Positions 1 to 9,055 are shown, numbered from the stretch's first letter. The stretch: 64,000 nt of DNA from Massilia sp. IC2-477 (GCF_020707265.1 NZ_JAJFEQ010000001.1:434001-498000), one strand, 5' to 3'. Program-made: numbers and translations. Notes: a model not told the origin generated them from the sequence alone.

Positions 1-1
1 C

Positions 2-427
2 AGCGCGCCGCTGCGTCCGGACTGCATCTACGGCGTGTCCAAGTGCTTCGGCGAAGCCCTGTCGCGCTACTACTACGACCGCTTCGGCATCGAGACCGTC
101 TGCCTGCGCATCGGCTCCTCCTTCGAGGAACCGCGCAACGCGCGCATGATGACCACCTTCCTCGCCCACGACGACCTGGTCGAGCTGGTGCGCTGCGCGC
201 TGTTCACGCCGCGCGTCGGCCACACCATCACCTTCGGCGTCTCGGACAACCCGACCCGCTGGTGGGACAACCGCCTGGCCGGCCACCTCGGCTACGAAGC
301 CAAGCGCAGCTCGCGCGAATTCGCCGACCGCTTCCCGCCGAGCGGGGCGCGTCCGCCGGCGGACGACGCCACCGCGACCTACCAGGGCGGCCCGTTCGTG
401 CTGGCCGGTCCGATCTACAAGGACTGA
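2..427 (+). CDS. udh: Uronate dehydrogenase, C-terminal part (5' truncated by window edge)
   Basis: NAD-dependent SDR/epimerase-type enzyme that oxidises D-galacturonate or D-glucuronate to the aldarolactone in oxidative uronate catabolism. The reading frame is open from base 2 and begins SAPLRPDCIYGVSK, so the catalytic YxxxK motif lies just before the first internal Met. The following residues (SKCFGEALSRYYYDRFG, then VCLRIGSSFEEP and WWDNR) match what I know of uronate dehydrogenases better than generic epimerases. About half the protein is upstream of the window. It converges on the TonB receptor and lies next to a GH88 hydrolase, both consistent with uronate use. The substrate assignment comes from family resemblance and context. 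Confidence 0.8.
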   Translation, partial: SAPLRPDCIYGVSKCFGEALSRYYYDRFGIETVCLRIGSSFEEPRNARMMTTFLAHDDLVELVRCALFTPRVGHTITFGVSDNPTRWWDNRLAGHLGYEAKRSSREFADRFPPSGARPPADDATATYQGGPFVLAGPIYKD

Positions 428-535
428 ACCACCACCCGCGCCGTGCGCCGCACGGCGCTGCTTTCCACAAGCTTGCGGCGCCTTTCACTTCCATGAAAGG
501 CGCCGCAATTTTTAGAACGTGTGATTTGCGAGAAC

Positions 536-637
536 CGTAGGGTGGGCGGCTTTGCCGCCCACGCGGTCAGCTATCGGTCGCACTGCCGTAACGCATCTGC
601 TTCTTGACCGCGTGGGCGGGAGACCGCCCACCCTACG
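536..637. repeat. REP/BIME-like palindromic intergenic repeat, copy 1
   Basis: A roughly 102-bp near-palindrome fills the gap between two convergent genes. The left end reads CGTAGGGTGGGCGG and the right end CCGCCCACCCTACG; inside these are GCCCACGCGGTCA and TGACCGCGTGGGC. Each half can fold as its own GGGCGG...CCGCCC hairpin, or the whole can fold as one long hairpin. Related copies lie at about 6642, 43648 and 46983. It probably also acts as a bidirectional transcription end (inference). Confidence 0.8.
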
Positions 638-650
638 AAAACCCGTCAAC

Positions 651-3176
651 TCAGAATTTGACGTCCAGCTTCACGCTGTAGAAGCGGAACACATCACGCG
701 GCGGCACCCAGCTGTCGACGTTGATGCCCGGCGAGGTCGAGGTCGGGCCGGCGCGGAAGCTCGGGCCGCTCGCGTTCGCGTTCGGGATGTAGAACTTGTC
801 GAACAGGTTGTTGATGCGGAAGCTCAGGCGCCAGCGGTCCTTGTTCTCGCGCAGGCCGAAGCCCAGGTCGGCGATGGTGTAGCCGTCGTTGACCGAACGC
901 GGATCGTTGTTGATGTTGGTCTGGTAGTCGCTCTGGTAGCGCACATTGCCGTTGATGAAGGCGCGGAAGGGCATCGAGGTGAAGCGCAGGTCGTAGTTGC
1001 TGCCGATGTTGACCTTGATCTTCGGCGTACCCGGGAAGATCCCGCCCGACAGGTCCTGGATGCCGGTGGTGGAGCCGGCGCGGATCGGGAAGCAGGCGCG
1101 GTTCCAGCCGCCCAGCGAACCGCCTTCACCCAGGCCAGTGGTGCCGATTGCCGGGTTGGTGTTGTCCTGGTAGCAGGGACCGTTCTTCCAGTCCTTGATG
1201 CTCGGGCGGGTATAGGCCATCGAGGCGTTGACCGACCAGCCGGTGGTGAGCAGCATGTTGGCGTCCAGCTCGAAGCCCTTGGTGCCGATCTCCGGGATCG
1301 AGTTCAGCTGGGTGTAGATGGTCGGGTCGTTCGGCAGCACGAACGAGGTGTTCTGCTGGTAGTTCTTGAAGTCGGTCTTGTAGATCACCGCGGCCACCGA
1401 CATGCGGTTGTCGAACAGGTTGGCCTTGGTGCCGATCTCGAAGGTGCGGCTGGTTTCGGGATCGACCGGGAAGGCCGCCGAGGCGCGCAGGCCACTGGTC
1501 ACGTCGTAGGCCTTGCCCTTGTGGCCTGTGGCGGTCATGGCGTACACCATCACGTCCGGGGTCAGTTGCTTCTGGATACTCAGCTTGCCCGTGGTGGCCC
1601 AGTCCTCGTTGCCGCTGCTCGAGAACACGTCCACGCCGACCGGACCCGGCACGAAGGTAGAGCGATCCAGCTGGTCGGTGTAGAAGTTACGCTCGTAATT
1701 GAAACCCGATTCCTCGAGGTTGCGGCGCAGGCCGGCGACCAGGGTCCAGGTGGGCGCGAAGTCCCAGGTGGCTTGGCCGAACACGGCCTTGTTCACGTTG
1801 TAGATGTCGGTGTAGTAGTTGGTCGGGCTCGACGGCGAGTTGGCGGCGCAGCGGGTCGGCGCGACGCAGAAGCCGCGGATGAAGTGGCGCTCGATCTCGT
1901 TGCGTGCCCACCAGAGGCCAGCCACGTAGCGCAGGCTGCTGTTGTCCGGCGAAACCAGGCGGAATTCCTGGGTCTTGGAGTTGATGTCGTAGGTGCCGAA
2001 CTGGTTGTTGCCGACGGTGAGCCTGCTTTCGCCGGGACGGGCGATGGTCGGGACGTCGGTGAAGTCCTGGTCGCGCGAGTCGTTGGCCTTGTAGCGCTGG
2101 TAGGACGAGATCGACATCAGAGTCGCATCGTTCGGCAGCGTGTACGAGAACTTCAGGCCGGCCCCGTGGGTGCGCGAAGCGATCCCGGTCGGGAAGTCGC
2201 GCCGCACCAGGCGGTTGCGCGGATTGGTCGGGTCGATGCCCGCCAGGACGACGGAGGCCGGCAGCAGCGGGTTGCCGTTCATGTAGGCGGTGTTGATGTC
2301 GACCGGGACGCGGGTCAGGTTGCCGGCGGCGGCCGAACCGGTGGTGCGGTAGAAGCCATTCACCGCGGTCACGCCGCGGGTGTTCTCCTGCTCGTTATAT
2401 TGCGGCATGAAGTCGATGTCGAGGTTCCGGATCGGCGTCCAGCTGAACTTCGCCATCATGGTCTTGCCCGAGGAACCGTTGACCTTCTGGCCGTTCGTCA
2501 GGTTGGTGAAGTTACCCGGCATGTCGCTCTTGTTGGCGGCGATGCGCATGCCGAAGGTCTCGGTCAGGCGTCCGCCCATCGAGGCCGCCAGGCGGTACTC
2601 ATGGTCGTTGGTGTAATAGGCGCTACCGCGGTAGGTCATCGGGCCGCTGATCGGCTTGGTGACGATGTTGATCGCACCGGCCACCGCCGACTTGCCGAAC
2701 AGGGTGCTCTGCGGGCCTTTCAGCACTTCGACGCGGGCCACGTCGGCCAGGTCGCGGAAGGCCTGGAACTGCACCGCGATCGGAATGTCGTCCAGGATCA
2801 CCGAGACGTCCGATTCGACGCCGATGCCGACCGAGACGGTGCCGATGCCCCGCATGAACAACGCGTTGTTGGCGGCGGTGGTGCCGGAAGCCTGGGTGAG
2901 CGAGGGGGTGAGGGCGATGACGTCCTCGATCTCGCGCACGTTGTTACGCTGCAGTTCCTCTTCCGAGAGGACCGAGATCGCCATCGGCACGCTCTCGAGC
3001 TTTTCGACGCGCTTGTTGGCGGTGACCACGACCTGCTGCAGCCTGTTCGGATCCGGCTGCGCTTCCGGCGCTTCCTGGGCATAGGCGGGCAGGGCCCATT
3101 GTGCGACGGCGACCGCAACCACGGCTGCCAGCGGTTTCACCGCGACGTGAAAACCTTCGATTCTGTTCTTGTTCAA
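651..3176 (-). CDS. TonB-dependent receptor (probably uronate-oligosaccharide uptake)
   Basis: Outer-membrane TonB-dependent transporter of 841 aa. The N-terminus has a signal peptide ending near ALPAYAQ (about residue 33), then a TonB-box/plug region (VVVTANKRVEKLESVPMAI, later VLKGPQSTLFGKSAVAGAINIVTKP) and a long beta-barrel ending in DVKF with a terminal aromatic. The start is TTG: no suitable ATG exists, the signal peptide begins there, and GAGGAG sits 7-8 bases upstream. The gene starts 27 bp after the GH88 gene on the same strand, so they probably form one operon. The substrate is inferred from GH88 and udh; the barrel itself does not reveal it. Confidence 0.9.
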   Translation of the reverse strand: MNKNRIEGFHVAVKPLAAVVAVAVAQWALPAYAQEAPEAQPDPNRLQQVVVTANKRVEKLESVPMAISVLSEEELQRNNVREIEDVIALTPSLTQASGTTAANNALFMRGIGTVSVGIGVESDVSVILDDIPIAVQFQAFRDLADVARVEVLKGPQSTLFGKSAVAGAINIVTKPISGPMTYRGSAYYTNDHEYRLAASMGGRLTETFGMRIAANKSDMPGNFTNLTNGQKVNGSSGKTMMAKFSWTPIRNLDIDFMPQYNEQENTRGVTAVNGFYRTTGSAAAGNLTRVPVDINTAYMNGNPLLPASVVLAGIDPTNPRNRLVRRDFPTGIASRTHGAGLKFSYTLPNDATLMSISSYQRYKANDSRDQDFTDVPTIARPGESRLTVGNNQFGTYDINSKTQEFRLVSPDNSSLRYVAGLWWARNEIERHFIRGFCVAPTRCAANSPSSPTNYYTDIYNVNKAVFGQATWDFAPTWTLVAGLRRNLEESGFNYERNFYTDQLDRSTFVPGPVGVDVFSSSGNEDWATTGKLSIQKQLTPDVMVYAMTATGHKGKAYDVTSGLRASAAFPVDPETSRTFEIGTKANLFDNRMSVAAVIYKTDFKNYQQNTSFVLPNDPTIYTQLNSIPEIGTKGFELDANMLLTTGWSVNASMAYTRPSIKDWKNGPCYQDNTNPAIGTTGLGEGGSLGGWNRACFPIRAGSTTGIQDLSGGIFPGTPKIKVNIGSNYDLRFTSMPFRAFINGNVRYQSDYQTNINNDPRSVNDGYTIADLGFGLRENKDRWRLSFRINNLFDKFYIPNANASGPSFRAGPTSTSPGINVDSWVPPRDVFRFYSVKLDVKF

Positions 3177-3203
3177 CGCTGTCTCCTCGGTTTTTTTAAA
3201 TGA

Positions 3204-4424
3204 CTAGTTCTTGCTGGCCTTCAGGCGCAGCAGTGCTTCGAGAAAGTAGTAGTCCGCATAGTTGAGCGGGACATCGATTTCCTTCCCGGCCGGCTTGTGG
3301 CCGGTGGCGTGCTTGAGCAGGAAGCCGCCGTTTTCGCCCGGCGCCGCCAGGTACTCGGGCGAAGCGAGGCTGCGCAGCTGGGCTTCGGCGAAGCTGCGGT
3401 AGCGCTGCGCCAGCTGTTTATCCGAGAACTGGGCCAGGTCCAGCAGGGCCGAGCTGACAATGGCCGCGGCCGACGAATCGCGCGGCGCATTCGGGATCGC
3501 GGCGTCGTCGAAGTCCCAGTAGGGCACTTTGTCGGCTGGCAGGCGGGGATGGTTCATGAAGAAGGCGGCGATGTTGTGCGCCTGCTGCAGGTACTCGGGC
3601 TTCTTCGTCTCGCGGTACATCATGGTGTAGCCGTACAGGCCCCAGGCCTGGCCGCGCGCCCACGAGGACGCATCGGCATTGCCTTGCACCGTCTGTTTGC
3701 CGCGCACGGCGCCCGTTTGCGGGTCGTAGTCGACCAGGTGGTAGCTCGAGTGATCGGGACGGAAGTGGTTCTTGAGCGTGGTGTCGGCGTGGATGACTGC
3801 GATCTCGCGGTAGCGCGGCTCTTTCGACGCCTGGGTGGCCCAGCTCAGGAGCTCCAGGTTCATCATGTTGTCGATGATGACAGGGAAGGCCCAGGTGGTG
3901 TTCTTCCACAGTTCCCACGACTGGATGCTGCCGACTTTCGGGTTGAAGCGCGTGACCAGGGTGGTAGCGCCGGCCAGCATGGCATCGCGGTAGGCGGGGT
4001 TCTTGGTCAGGCGGTAGCCGTTGCCGTAGCTGGCGCCCAGCATGAAGCCGAGATCGTGGTGGGTCTTGTCGAACTTGGCCGGCGCCATGCGTGCGGTGTA
4101 GTCCTCGGCCGCCGCGCGCCATTTCTTGTCGCCGGTGGCTTCGAACAGGTACCACAGCGAGCCTGGGAAGAAGCCGGCGGTCCAGTCCTTCACTTCGACG
4201 ATTTTCACCTGGCCGTTTTCCACGGTGCGCGGGAATCCGGGTTTGGATTGGACGCTTGCCAGCATGCCGCTGTACTGCCTGGCGGCGCTGTCGAGGCTTC
4301 GGCTGATCAGCCTGGCGTTCGATTCCTCGGCCGGCGCAGCGCTTGCAGCGGTGGCGAGCAGGAGTCCGCCGACCAGCATGCTCGCGGTACGGACGGCAAA
4401 AAAGGCGGGTTGGGTGTGCCGCAT
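3204..4424 (-). CDS. Glycoside hydrolase family 88 (unsaturated glucuronyl hydrolase)
   Basis: Exported 406-aa enzyme that removes 4,5-unsaturated uronic acid residues from oligosaccharides left by polysaccharide lyases. A signal peptide runs to about residue 30 (LLLATAASAAPA). Family landmarks include WTAGFFPGSLWYLFEATGD, HHDLGFM with a conserved Asp near 124, and IIDNMMNLELL with Asp near 185, which match the two catalytic aspartates known for GH88. SSWARGQAWGLYG also fits. Length is normal for the family. GGAG lies 9 bases before the ATG. It is the first gene of a likely two-gene operon with the TonB receptor. The exact substrate (pectin-, ulvan- or glycosaminoglycan-derived) cannot be read from the sequence. 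Confidence 0.88.
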   Translation of the reverse strand: MRHTQPAFFAVRTASMLVGGLLLATAASAAPAEESNARLISRSLDSAARQYSGMLASVQSKPGFPRTVENGQVKIVEVKDWTAGFFPGSLWYLFEATGDKKWRAAAEDYTARMAPAKFDKTHHDLGFMLGASYGNGYRLTKNPAYRDAMLAGATTLVTRFNPKVGSIQSWELWKNTTWAFPVIIDNMMNLELLSWATQASKEPRYREIAVIHADTTLKNHFRPDHSSYHLVDYDPQTGAVRGKQTVQGNADASSWARGQAWGLYGYTMMYRETKKPEYLQQAHNIAAFFMNHPRLPADKVPYWDFDDAAIPNAPRDSSAAAIVSSALLDLAQFSDKQLAQRYRSFAEAQLRSLASPEYLAAPGENGGFLLKHATGHKPAGKEIDVPLNYADYYFLEALLRLKASKN

Positions 4425-5126
4425 GTTGACTGTCTCCAGAATATTTTTTTGTGCTTGAGTAAATCCTAGTGACAGATTGAAGCAAAGTCAACAATTTTAG
4501 GAAAACGCTTAACTAGCCTGTTGTGCCGCTGCTTTTCTTCAGGTATCAGGGAGGGGACACGCATCAATCGGCGGAAATGAAGAGACTGCAGGACAATGTG
4601 AGAAAACGTTTTGCCAAGGCTTTAGGACTGCTTGGCTGCGAATCGGGGCAGGTTCAAAATCCGCATTGATGCGCTATCACGAGAAGGTGGAAAGCTTGCC
4701 AAACGCCTTTGTGAGAGTTTTTGTACACGCGAACGCTTGTCGGCTTCGCCCTGATTCGACGGCAGGCAGGCTTCGCACATGGACAGACGGACAGTGCCGG
4801 CAGGCGAGGTCAGGCCTGCGATATAGAGCGCCCTCTGGATAAGCGCGACCAGCCTCGCTAGGCATGAGGGAATCTGTATGAAGGTGGGGCAACAATGGCG
4901 CAGCGACACCAATCGCAGCGCCAGGCAAGGCTGGATGATGCTTACTGCCAGACCTTGCCTGCTAATGCATTTGCGCAGGGCCTTAGGATCAGGATATGTA
5001 GCACTACTAAGTTTGCTCGGCAGCAGGCACAGGTGGCGTGAGATTTGGTGACTATCTAGCTAAAGCAAGCAGCTAGAATGCTTTCTGTGTGGAAACACAA
5101 AACTCTATAATTCGCCACAACTCAAA
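4425..5126. other. Gene-free stretch upstream of GH88 operon, with a LacI-type half-palindrome
   Basis: About 700 bp, visibly richer in A+T than its neighbours, with no reading frame I can support; the short minus-strand frames at 4622-4928 look random. A perfect AAAACGTTTT palindrome lies at 4603-4612, and GGAAAACGCTT at 4500-4510 is a similar half. Both resemble LacI/GalR-family operators and sit 75-190 bp upstream of the GH88 start, so they may regulate the uronate operon. This is inference only. Confidence 0.4.
5106..5111 (+). promoter_or_regulatory. -10 box (TATAAT) giving a very short leader
   Basis: A consensus TATAAT lies 15 bp before the ATG at 5127. The predicted transcript would start near 5118, leaving under 10 nt of leader, and no Shine-Dalgarno sequence is visible. 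No good -35 hexamer is seen at the expected spacing (TTCTGT at 5083). Confidence 0.4.
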
Positions 5127-5447
5127 ATGCAGATTCTTCCAGAACACATCCGAGCACACCTAGCTCAGTACCATTCCCACCTCCAGTGCACGTGTCTCCA
5201 CTGCGGTTACATTGGCCTAATGGGCGTTCATAGCAAAGAACGCCGCTTTAGCAATCGAGCTGCCTGGGCAGTCGGTCTTGCTCTCTTCATCCCTTTTTTT
5301 GTGGCCTCACTGTACTTGGGAATGAAGGGCCTTCCTGGACTGTCAAACTGGTGGGCCTTTTTAATCGGAATTATTGCGTGTGGAGTCACCTTCATTCAGA
5401 AGACTGTGTTGGCTTGCCCCAACTGCAATAGCGGGATTCCTCTGTAG
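5127..5447 (+). CDS. Small two-TM protein with split Zn-ribbon cysteines
   Basis: A 106-aa protein I do not recognise as a named family. Residues 21-26 carry CTCLHC, a CxCxxC cluster, and the C-terminus carries CPNC, so the two pairs could form one zinc ribbon. Between them are two hydrophobic helices (about 47-65 and 73-90), giving a small membrane protein with both cysteine clusters on the same side. Codon use is less GC-biased than its neighbours. It stands alone, upstream of nothing codirectional. A start at the first Met fits the -10 box immediately upstream. The function is unknown. Confidence 0.6.
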   Translation: MQILPEHIRAHLAQYHSHLQCTCLHCGYIGLMGVHSKERRFSNRAAWAVGLALFIPFFVASLYLGMKGLPGLSNWWAFLIGIIACGVTFIQKTVLACPNCNSGIPL

Positions 5448-5545
5448 TTGGTCGGGCCAGGCGAGACGCTTAAGCTAACGGTCTAGCATGCACAAAGCCC
5501 GCGACCTTTCGGCGGCGGGCCTCCGCCTATCGCGAATCCATCCCG

Positions 5546-5583
5546 AAAAGACAAAAGGGCTACAAGCCGAAAGCTTGTAACCC
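5546..5583 (-). terminator. Rho-independent terminator of tRNA-His
   Basis: A hairpin at 5557-5583 (GGGCTACAAGC / GCTTGTAACCC, one mismatch, loop CGAAA) is followed on the minus strand by TTTTGTCTTTT. It lies 22 bp beyond the tRNA 3' end. A second GC-rich hairpin (about 5490-5512) follows downstream. Confidence 0.75.
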
Positions 5584-5604
5584 TTTGTTTTACTGCTGAA
5601 TTCT

Positions 5605-5681
5605 TGGGGTGGCTGATGGGACTCGAACCCACGACAACAGGAATCACAATCCTGGACTCTACCAACTGAGCTACAGCCACC
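5605..5681 (-). tRNA. tRNA-His (anticodon GUG)
   Basis: On the minus strand the sequence begins GGTGGCTGTAGCTCAGTTGG and ends GCCACCCCA, with CCA encoded. The anticodon loop reads ATTGTGATT inside a 5-bp stem (CAGGA/TCCTG), giving GUG. The T-arm GTGGGTTCGAGTCCCAT is intact. The extra 5' G (G-1) opposite C73, typical of histidine tRNAs, is present. Confidence 0.97.
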
Positions 5682-5722
5682 ATTGTCTTGCTTGTGTCTC
5701 GCTGTTTCCGAGACAGAACAAG

Positions 5723-5751
5723 ATTATACAAAGCGCTTCCCGAACTGGCAA
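5723..5751 (-). promoter_or_regulatory. Sigma-70 promoter of tRNA-His
   Basis: On the minus strand TTGCCA (5746-5751) and a perfect TATAAT (5723-5728) are separated by 17 bp. Transcription would start about 35 nt before the mature tRNA. The -35 box is directly after the murI stop codon. Confidence 0.75.
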
Positions 5752-5753
5752 GT

Positions 5754-6620
5754 TTAAATGTGCGTCCCCGCCGGGTTCGACAGCGTGGCGCCGAGTGCGA
5801 CCTCGTGCACGGGCGGGTTTTGCCCCAACAGGCTGGCAAAAGCGGCCGACAGGGCGGTGCCGCTGGCGCTGGTGAATCCGGTCAGGTGCGCCGCTTCAGC
5901 GCCGGCACGCAGCAGGCTAGATGCCTCGAGCAGCCGCGCCAGCTGGCGCGCCACGGCGTCGCCCGTGTCGATCAGCGTCACCTTGGCGTCCGTATGCCGG
6001 CGAATGACCTGCTCGATCGACGCCTGCACCAGCGGATAGTGGGTGCAGCCCAGCACCAGCGTATCGGCGCCCTGCACCAGCAGTGGGGCGATGTAACGCT
6101 CCAGCATGGCGCTAAGTGCCGGGGCGCCGGGCTCGCCGAATTCGATCTGGTCCGCCAGGCCCACGCAGGGCTGCAGCAGGAAACGCGCGCCTGTCGTCTC
6201 GACGATCTGGTCACGCAACAGCAGGAATTTTTCGCCAGCGAGGGTGCGCTCGGTGGCCAACACGCCGACCGTGCCGTTGCGGGTGCTCGCCGCGCCCGGT
6301 TTCAGGCCAGGCTCCACGCCGACGATCGGCATGTCGGGATAGTGCTCGCGCAGGATGCGTACGGCGGCGACGGTGGCTGTATTGCATGCGACGACCAGCG
6401 CCTTGACGCCGCGCCCCACCAGGAAGGCGGCAATAGCGAGAACGCGGTCGATGACGACGTCTTCTGGTTTATCGCCATACGGGGCAAAGCCGGAGTCGGC
6501 GAAGTAGAGGAGGTGTTCGTTCGGCAGCTGCGCCTGGATATGGCGCAGCACCGAGAGGCCGCCGACGCCCGAGTCGAAAATGCCGACGGGAGCGTCATAT
6601 TGGTTGGTAGGAGATACCAT
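5754..6620 (-). CDS. murI: Glutamate racemase
   Basis: Cytoplasmic enzyme interconverting L- and D-glutamate to supply D-Glu for peptidoglycan. The two catalytic cysteines are visible in VVACNTATVAA and LVLGCTHYPL, and the N-terminal GIFDSGVGGLSV and FADSGFAPYG motifs are canonical. I place the start at the ATG at 6620 (288 aa). The upstream in-frame GTG at 6665 would add 15 residues encoded by a palindromic repeat and is unlikely. GTAGGAGATACC provides the ribosome site. It follows the fumarase gene on the same strand with about 50 bp between. Confidence 0.95.
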   Translation of the reverse strand: MVSPTNQYDAPVGIFDSGVGGLSVLRHIQAQLPNEHLLYFADSGFAPYGDKPEDVVIDRVLAIAAFLVGRGVKALVVACNTATVAAVRILREHYPDMPIVGVEPGLKPGAASTRNGTVGVLATERTLAGEKFLLLRDQIVETTGARFLLQPCVGLADQIEFGEPGAPALSAMLERYIAPLLVQGADTLVLGCTHYPLVQASIEQVIRRHTDAKVTLIDTGDAVARQLARLLEASSLLRAGAEAAHLTGFTSASGTALSAAFASLLGQNPPVHEVALGATLSNPAGTHI

Positions 6621-6641
6621 AGCGGCGCAAAGATAGTTGGA

Positions 6642-6671
6642 CGCGCGGTCGGCAGAGCCGACCACCCTACG
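6642..6671. repeat. Palindromic repeat, copy 2 (half unit)
   Basis: CGCGCGGTCGGC AGA GCCGACC ACCCTACG: a single hairpin unit of the family seen at 536-637, 43648-43770 and 46983-47129. It sits between the fumarase stop and the murI start. Confidence 0.7.
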
Positions 6672-8207
6672 TTAGAGCGCGTTGACCGGGATGCCTTTCA
6701 GCGACTCGATCTTGGCCGACCATTCCTTCGGACCGGTGTTGTGCACCGAGGTACCGGTCGAATCGACGGCCACGGTGACCGGCATGTCGGTCACTTCGAA
6801 CTCGTAGATCGCTTCCATGCCCAGGTCTTCGAAGCCGACCACCTTGGCCGACTTGATCGCCTTCGAGACCAGGTAGGCCGAGCCGCCGACCGCCATCAGG
6901 TAGGCCGACTTGTGCTTCTGGATCGCTTCGATCGCGGTCGGGCCGCGCTCGGCCTTGCCGATCATCGAGATCAGGCCGGTTTTATCGAGCATCATCTCGG
7001 TGAACTTGTCCATGCGGGTCGCGGTGGTCGGGCCTGCCGGGCCGACGACTTCGCTGCCCACCGGGTCGACCGGGCCGACGTAATAGATCACGCGGTTGGT
7101 GAAGTCCACCGGCAGCTGCTCGCCCTTGGCCAGCATGTCCTGGATGCGCTTGTGCGCGGCGTCGCGGCCGGTCAGCATCTTGCCGTTCAGCAGCAGGGTC
7201 TGGCCCGGCTTCCACGACGCGACTTCTTCCTTGGTCAGGGTGTTCAGGTCGACGCGCTTGGATTTTTCGGTGTCGGGCATCCACTGCACGTCCGGCCAGG
7301 TCGACAGCGCCGGCGGTTCGATGTAGGCCGGGCCCGAGCCGTCCAGCACGAAGTGGGCGTGGCGGGTAGCGGCGCAGTTCGGGATCATCGCCACTGGCTT
7401 GGAAGCCGCGTGGGTCGGGTACATGTTGATCTTCACGTCCAGCACGGTGGTGAGACCGCCCAGGCCCTGGGCGCCGATGCCCAGTGCGTTGATCTTGTCG
7501 CACAGTTCGATACGCAGCTCTTCCAGCTTCGTCGAGGGGCCGCGCTGCTTCAGCTCGTACATGTCGATGTCTTCCATCAGCGACTCTTTCGCCATCAGCA
7601 TCGCCTTCTCGGCGGTGCCGCCGATGCCGATGCCCAGCATGCCCGGCGGGCACCAGCCGGCGCCCATCAGCGGCACGGTCTTGATGACCCAGTCGACCAG
7701 CGAGTCGGACGGGTTGAGCATGACGAACTTGGTCTTGTTCTCCGAGCCACCGCCCTTGGCCGCCAGCTTGACGTCGACGGTGTCGCCCTCGACCAGTTCC
7801 ATGTGGACCACGGCCGGGGTGTTGTCCTTGGTGTTCTTGCGCTCGAAGTGCGGGTCGGCCACGATCGAGGCGCGCAGCTTGTTGTCCTCGAACGCGTAGG
7901 CACGGCGCACGCCTTCGTTGACAGCGTCGGTCACGGTGCCGGTGAAGCCTTCGAAGCGCACGCCCATGCCGACCTTCAGGAACACGTTGACGATGCCGGT
8001 GTCCTGGCAGATCGGACGCTTGCCCTCGGCGCACATGCGCGAGTTGGTCAGGATCTGGGCGATGGCGTCCTTCGCGGCCGGGCTTTGCTCGGTCTCATAC
8101 GCGCGCGCCAGGTGCTGGATATAGTCGGCCGGGTGGTAGTAGCTGATGTACTGGAGGGCTGCCGCGACCGATTCGATGAGGTCGCTTTGGGTGATGACGG
8201 TTGCCAT
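6672..8207 (-). CDS. fumA: Class I fumarate hydratase ([4Fe-4S])
   Basis: Oxygen-sensitive fumarase of the TCA cycle, 511 aa, with the alpha and beta domains fused in one chain. Cysteines able to bind the cluster occur in RPICQDTGIVN (about residue 105), GWCPPGMLG and IPNCAATRHAHF. The C-terminal beta domain has GPTTATRMDKF and KHKSAYLMAVGGSAYL, both characteristic. Length fits single-chain class I fumarases. It lies upstream of murI on the same strand; the UPF0114 gene is 21 bp upstream and probably cotranscribed. Whether this should be called fumA or fumB cannot be decided from sequence alone. Confidence 0.93.
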   Translation of the reverse strand: MATVITQSDLIESVAAALQYISYYHPADYIQHLARAYETEQSPAAKDAIAQILTNSRMCAEGKRPICQDTGIVNVFLKVGMGVRFEGFTGTVTDAVNEGVRRAYAFEDNKLRASIVADPHFERKNTKDNTPAVVHMELVEGDTVDVKLAAKGGGSENKTKFVMLNPSDSLVDWVIKTVPLMGAGWCPPGMLGIGIGGTAEKAMLMAKESLMEDIDMYELKQRGPSTKLEELRIELCDKINALGIGAQGLGGLTTVLDVKINMYPTHAASKPVAMIPNCAATRHAHFVLDGSGPAYIEPPALSTWPDVQWMPDTEKSKRVDLNTLTKEEVASWKPGQTLLLNGKMLTGRDAAHKRIQDMLAKGEQLPVDFTNRVIYYVGPVDPVGSEVVGPAGPTTATRMDKFTEMMLDKTGLISMIGKAERGPTAIEAIQKHKSAYLMAVGGSAYLVSKAIKSAKVVGFEDLGMEAIYEFEVTDMPVTVAVDSTGTSVHNTGPKEWSAKIESLKGIPVNAL

Positions 8208-8228
8208 AATTTTCTCGTTCGGGAGGAA

Positions 8229-8831
8229 TTAATGTTTCGTATGCGTGGTCATGACAATGCGGTCGGTGTAGGCGATGGCCATGGCCGACAGCAAGAAAGC
8301 ACAGTGGATGATGGTCTGGAACAGCAGGGTCTTCTCGTTGTACGCCGCCGCGTTGATGAAGGTCTTGAGCAGGTGGATCGACGAGATGCCGATGATTGCC
8401 ATCGCCAGCTTGGTTTTGAGTACCGAGGCGTTCACGTGGGACAGCCATTCGGGCTGGTCCGGGTGGCCTTCGAGGTGCATGCGCGACACGAAGGTCTCGT
8501 AGCCGCCGACGATCACCATGATCAGCAGATTCGAGATCATCACCACGTCGATCAGGCCGAGCACCACCAGCATGATGGTGGTCTCGGTCAGCTTGACCGG
8601 GCGGGCCGCGCCGGGCACGGTGACGGCGTCCAGGATGTGGGCGAGCGAAGCGGCGTTGCCCATTGCGGCGCCGATCAGGTCCTTGAGCTCGACCCAGAAA
8701 TGGAAGACGTAGACGCACTGCGCCAGGATCAGGCCGAGGTAGAGCGGCAGCTGCAGCCAGCGGCTGGCAAAGATCAGGCTATTGAGTGGGGTGAGCTTCT
8801 TTGCTTCGTTCGGGGGAATTAACTGCGCCAT
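8229..8831 (-). CDS. UPF0114 / YqhA-family inner-membrane protein
   Basis: A 200-aa integral membrane protein with four hydrophobic segments (about 20-40, 63-85, 125-145 and 165-185 in the longer frame). Features matching the YqhA family include [41 protein letters not shown] and [18 protein letters not shown]. The molecular role of the family is not established. The start is taken as the ATG at 8831 (MAQLIPPNE) rather than the TTG at 8861, because AGGAG lies 11 bases before this ATG. It is 21 bp upstream of the fumarase gene. Confidence 0.85.
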   Translation of the reverse strand: MAQLIPPNEAKKLTPLNSLIFASRWLQLPLYLGLILAQCVYVFHFWVELKDLIGAAMGNAASLAHILDAVTVPGAARPVKLTETTIMLVVLGLIDVVMISNLLIMVIVGGYETFVSRMHLEGHPDQPEWLSHVNASVLKTKLAMAIIGISSIHLLKTFINAAAYNEKTLLFQTIIHCAFLLSAMAIAYTDRIVMTTHTKH

Positions 8832-9055
8832 CGAGATGCTGACTCCTGGAAAGCTGGACAAATACAGCCGAGCATTCTACACCCGCCGGCGCGTCCTTGC
8901 GGCGTACTTCTCCGGTTTGCATGCAAGGTTGGTAGCAAGGTTGGTAGAATGGCACTCCAGCCGCGGGCGGGCCAAGAAACCCCATGTAAGGGCTCAGTAA
9001 GCGAGCGCCCCTAAGGTGTCCGGTAAAACTTATTACTACGACTATGGAGACTAGT

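Noticed and set aside
552-3203. Very long plus-strand frame (883 codons) opposite the TonB receptor
   Set aside because: It is an antisense shadow produced by high-GC codon bias; composition is Val/Arg/Asp-rich without domains, and the minus strand encodes a complete receptor.
4622-4928. Short minus-strand frames in the gap upstream of GH88
   Set aside because: Two overlapping random-looking frames, no ribosome site and no similarity to known domains.
5688-8822. 1044-codon plus-strand frame across murI, fumarase and the UPF0114 gene
   Set aside because: Antisense to three recognisable genes and passes through tRNA-adjacent sequence; no motif supports it.
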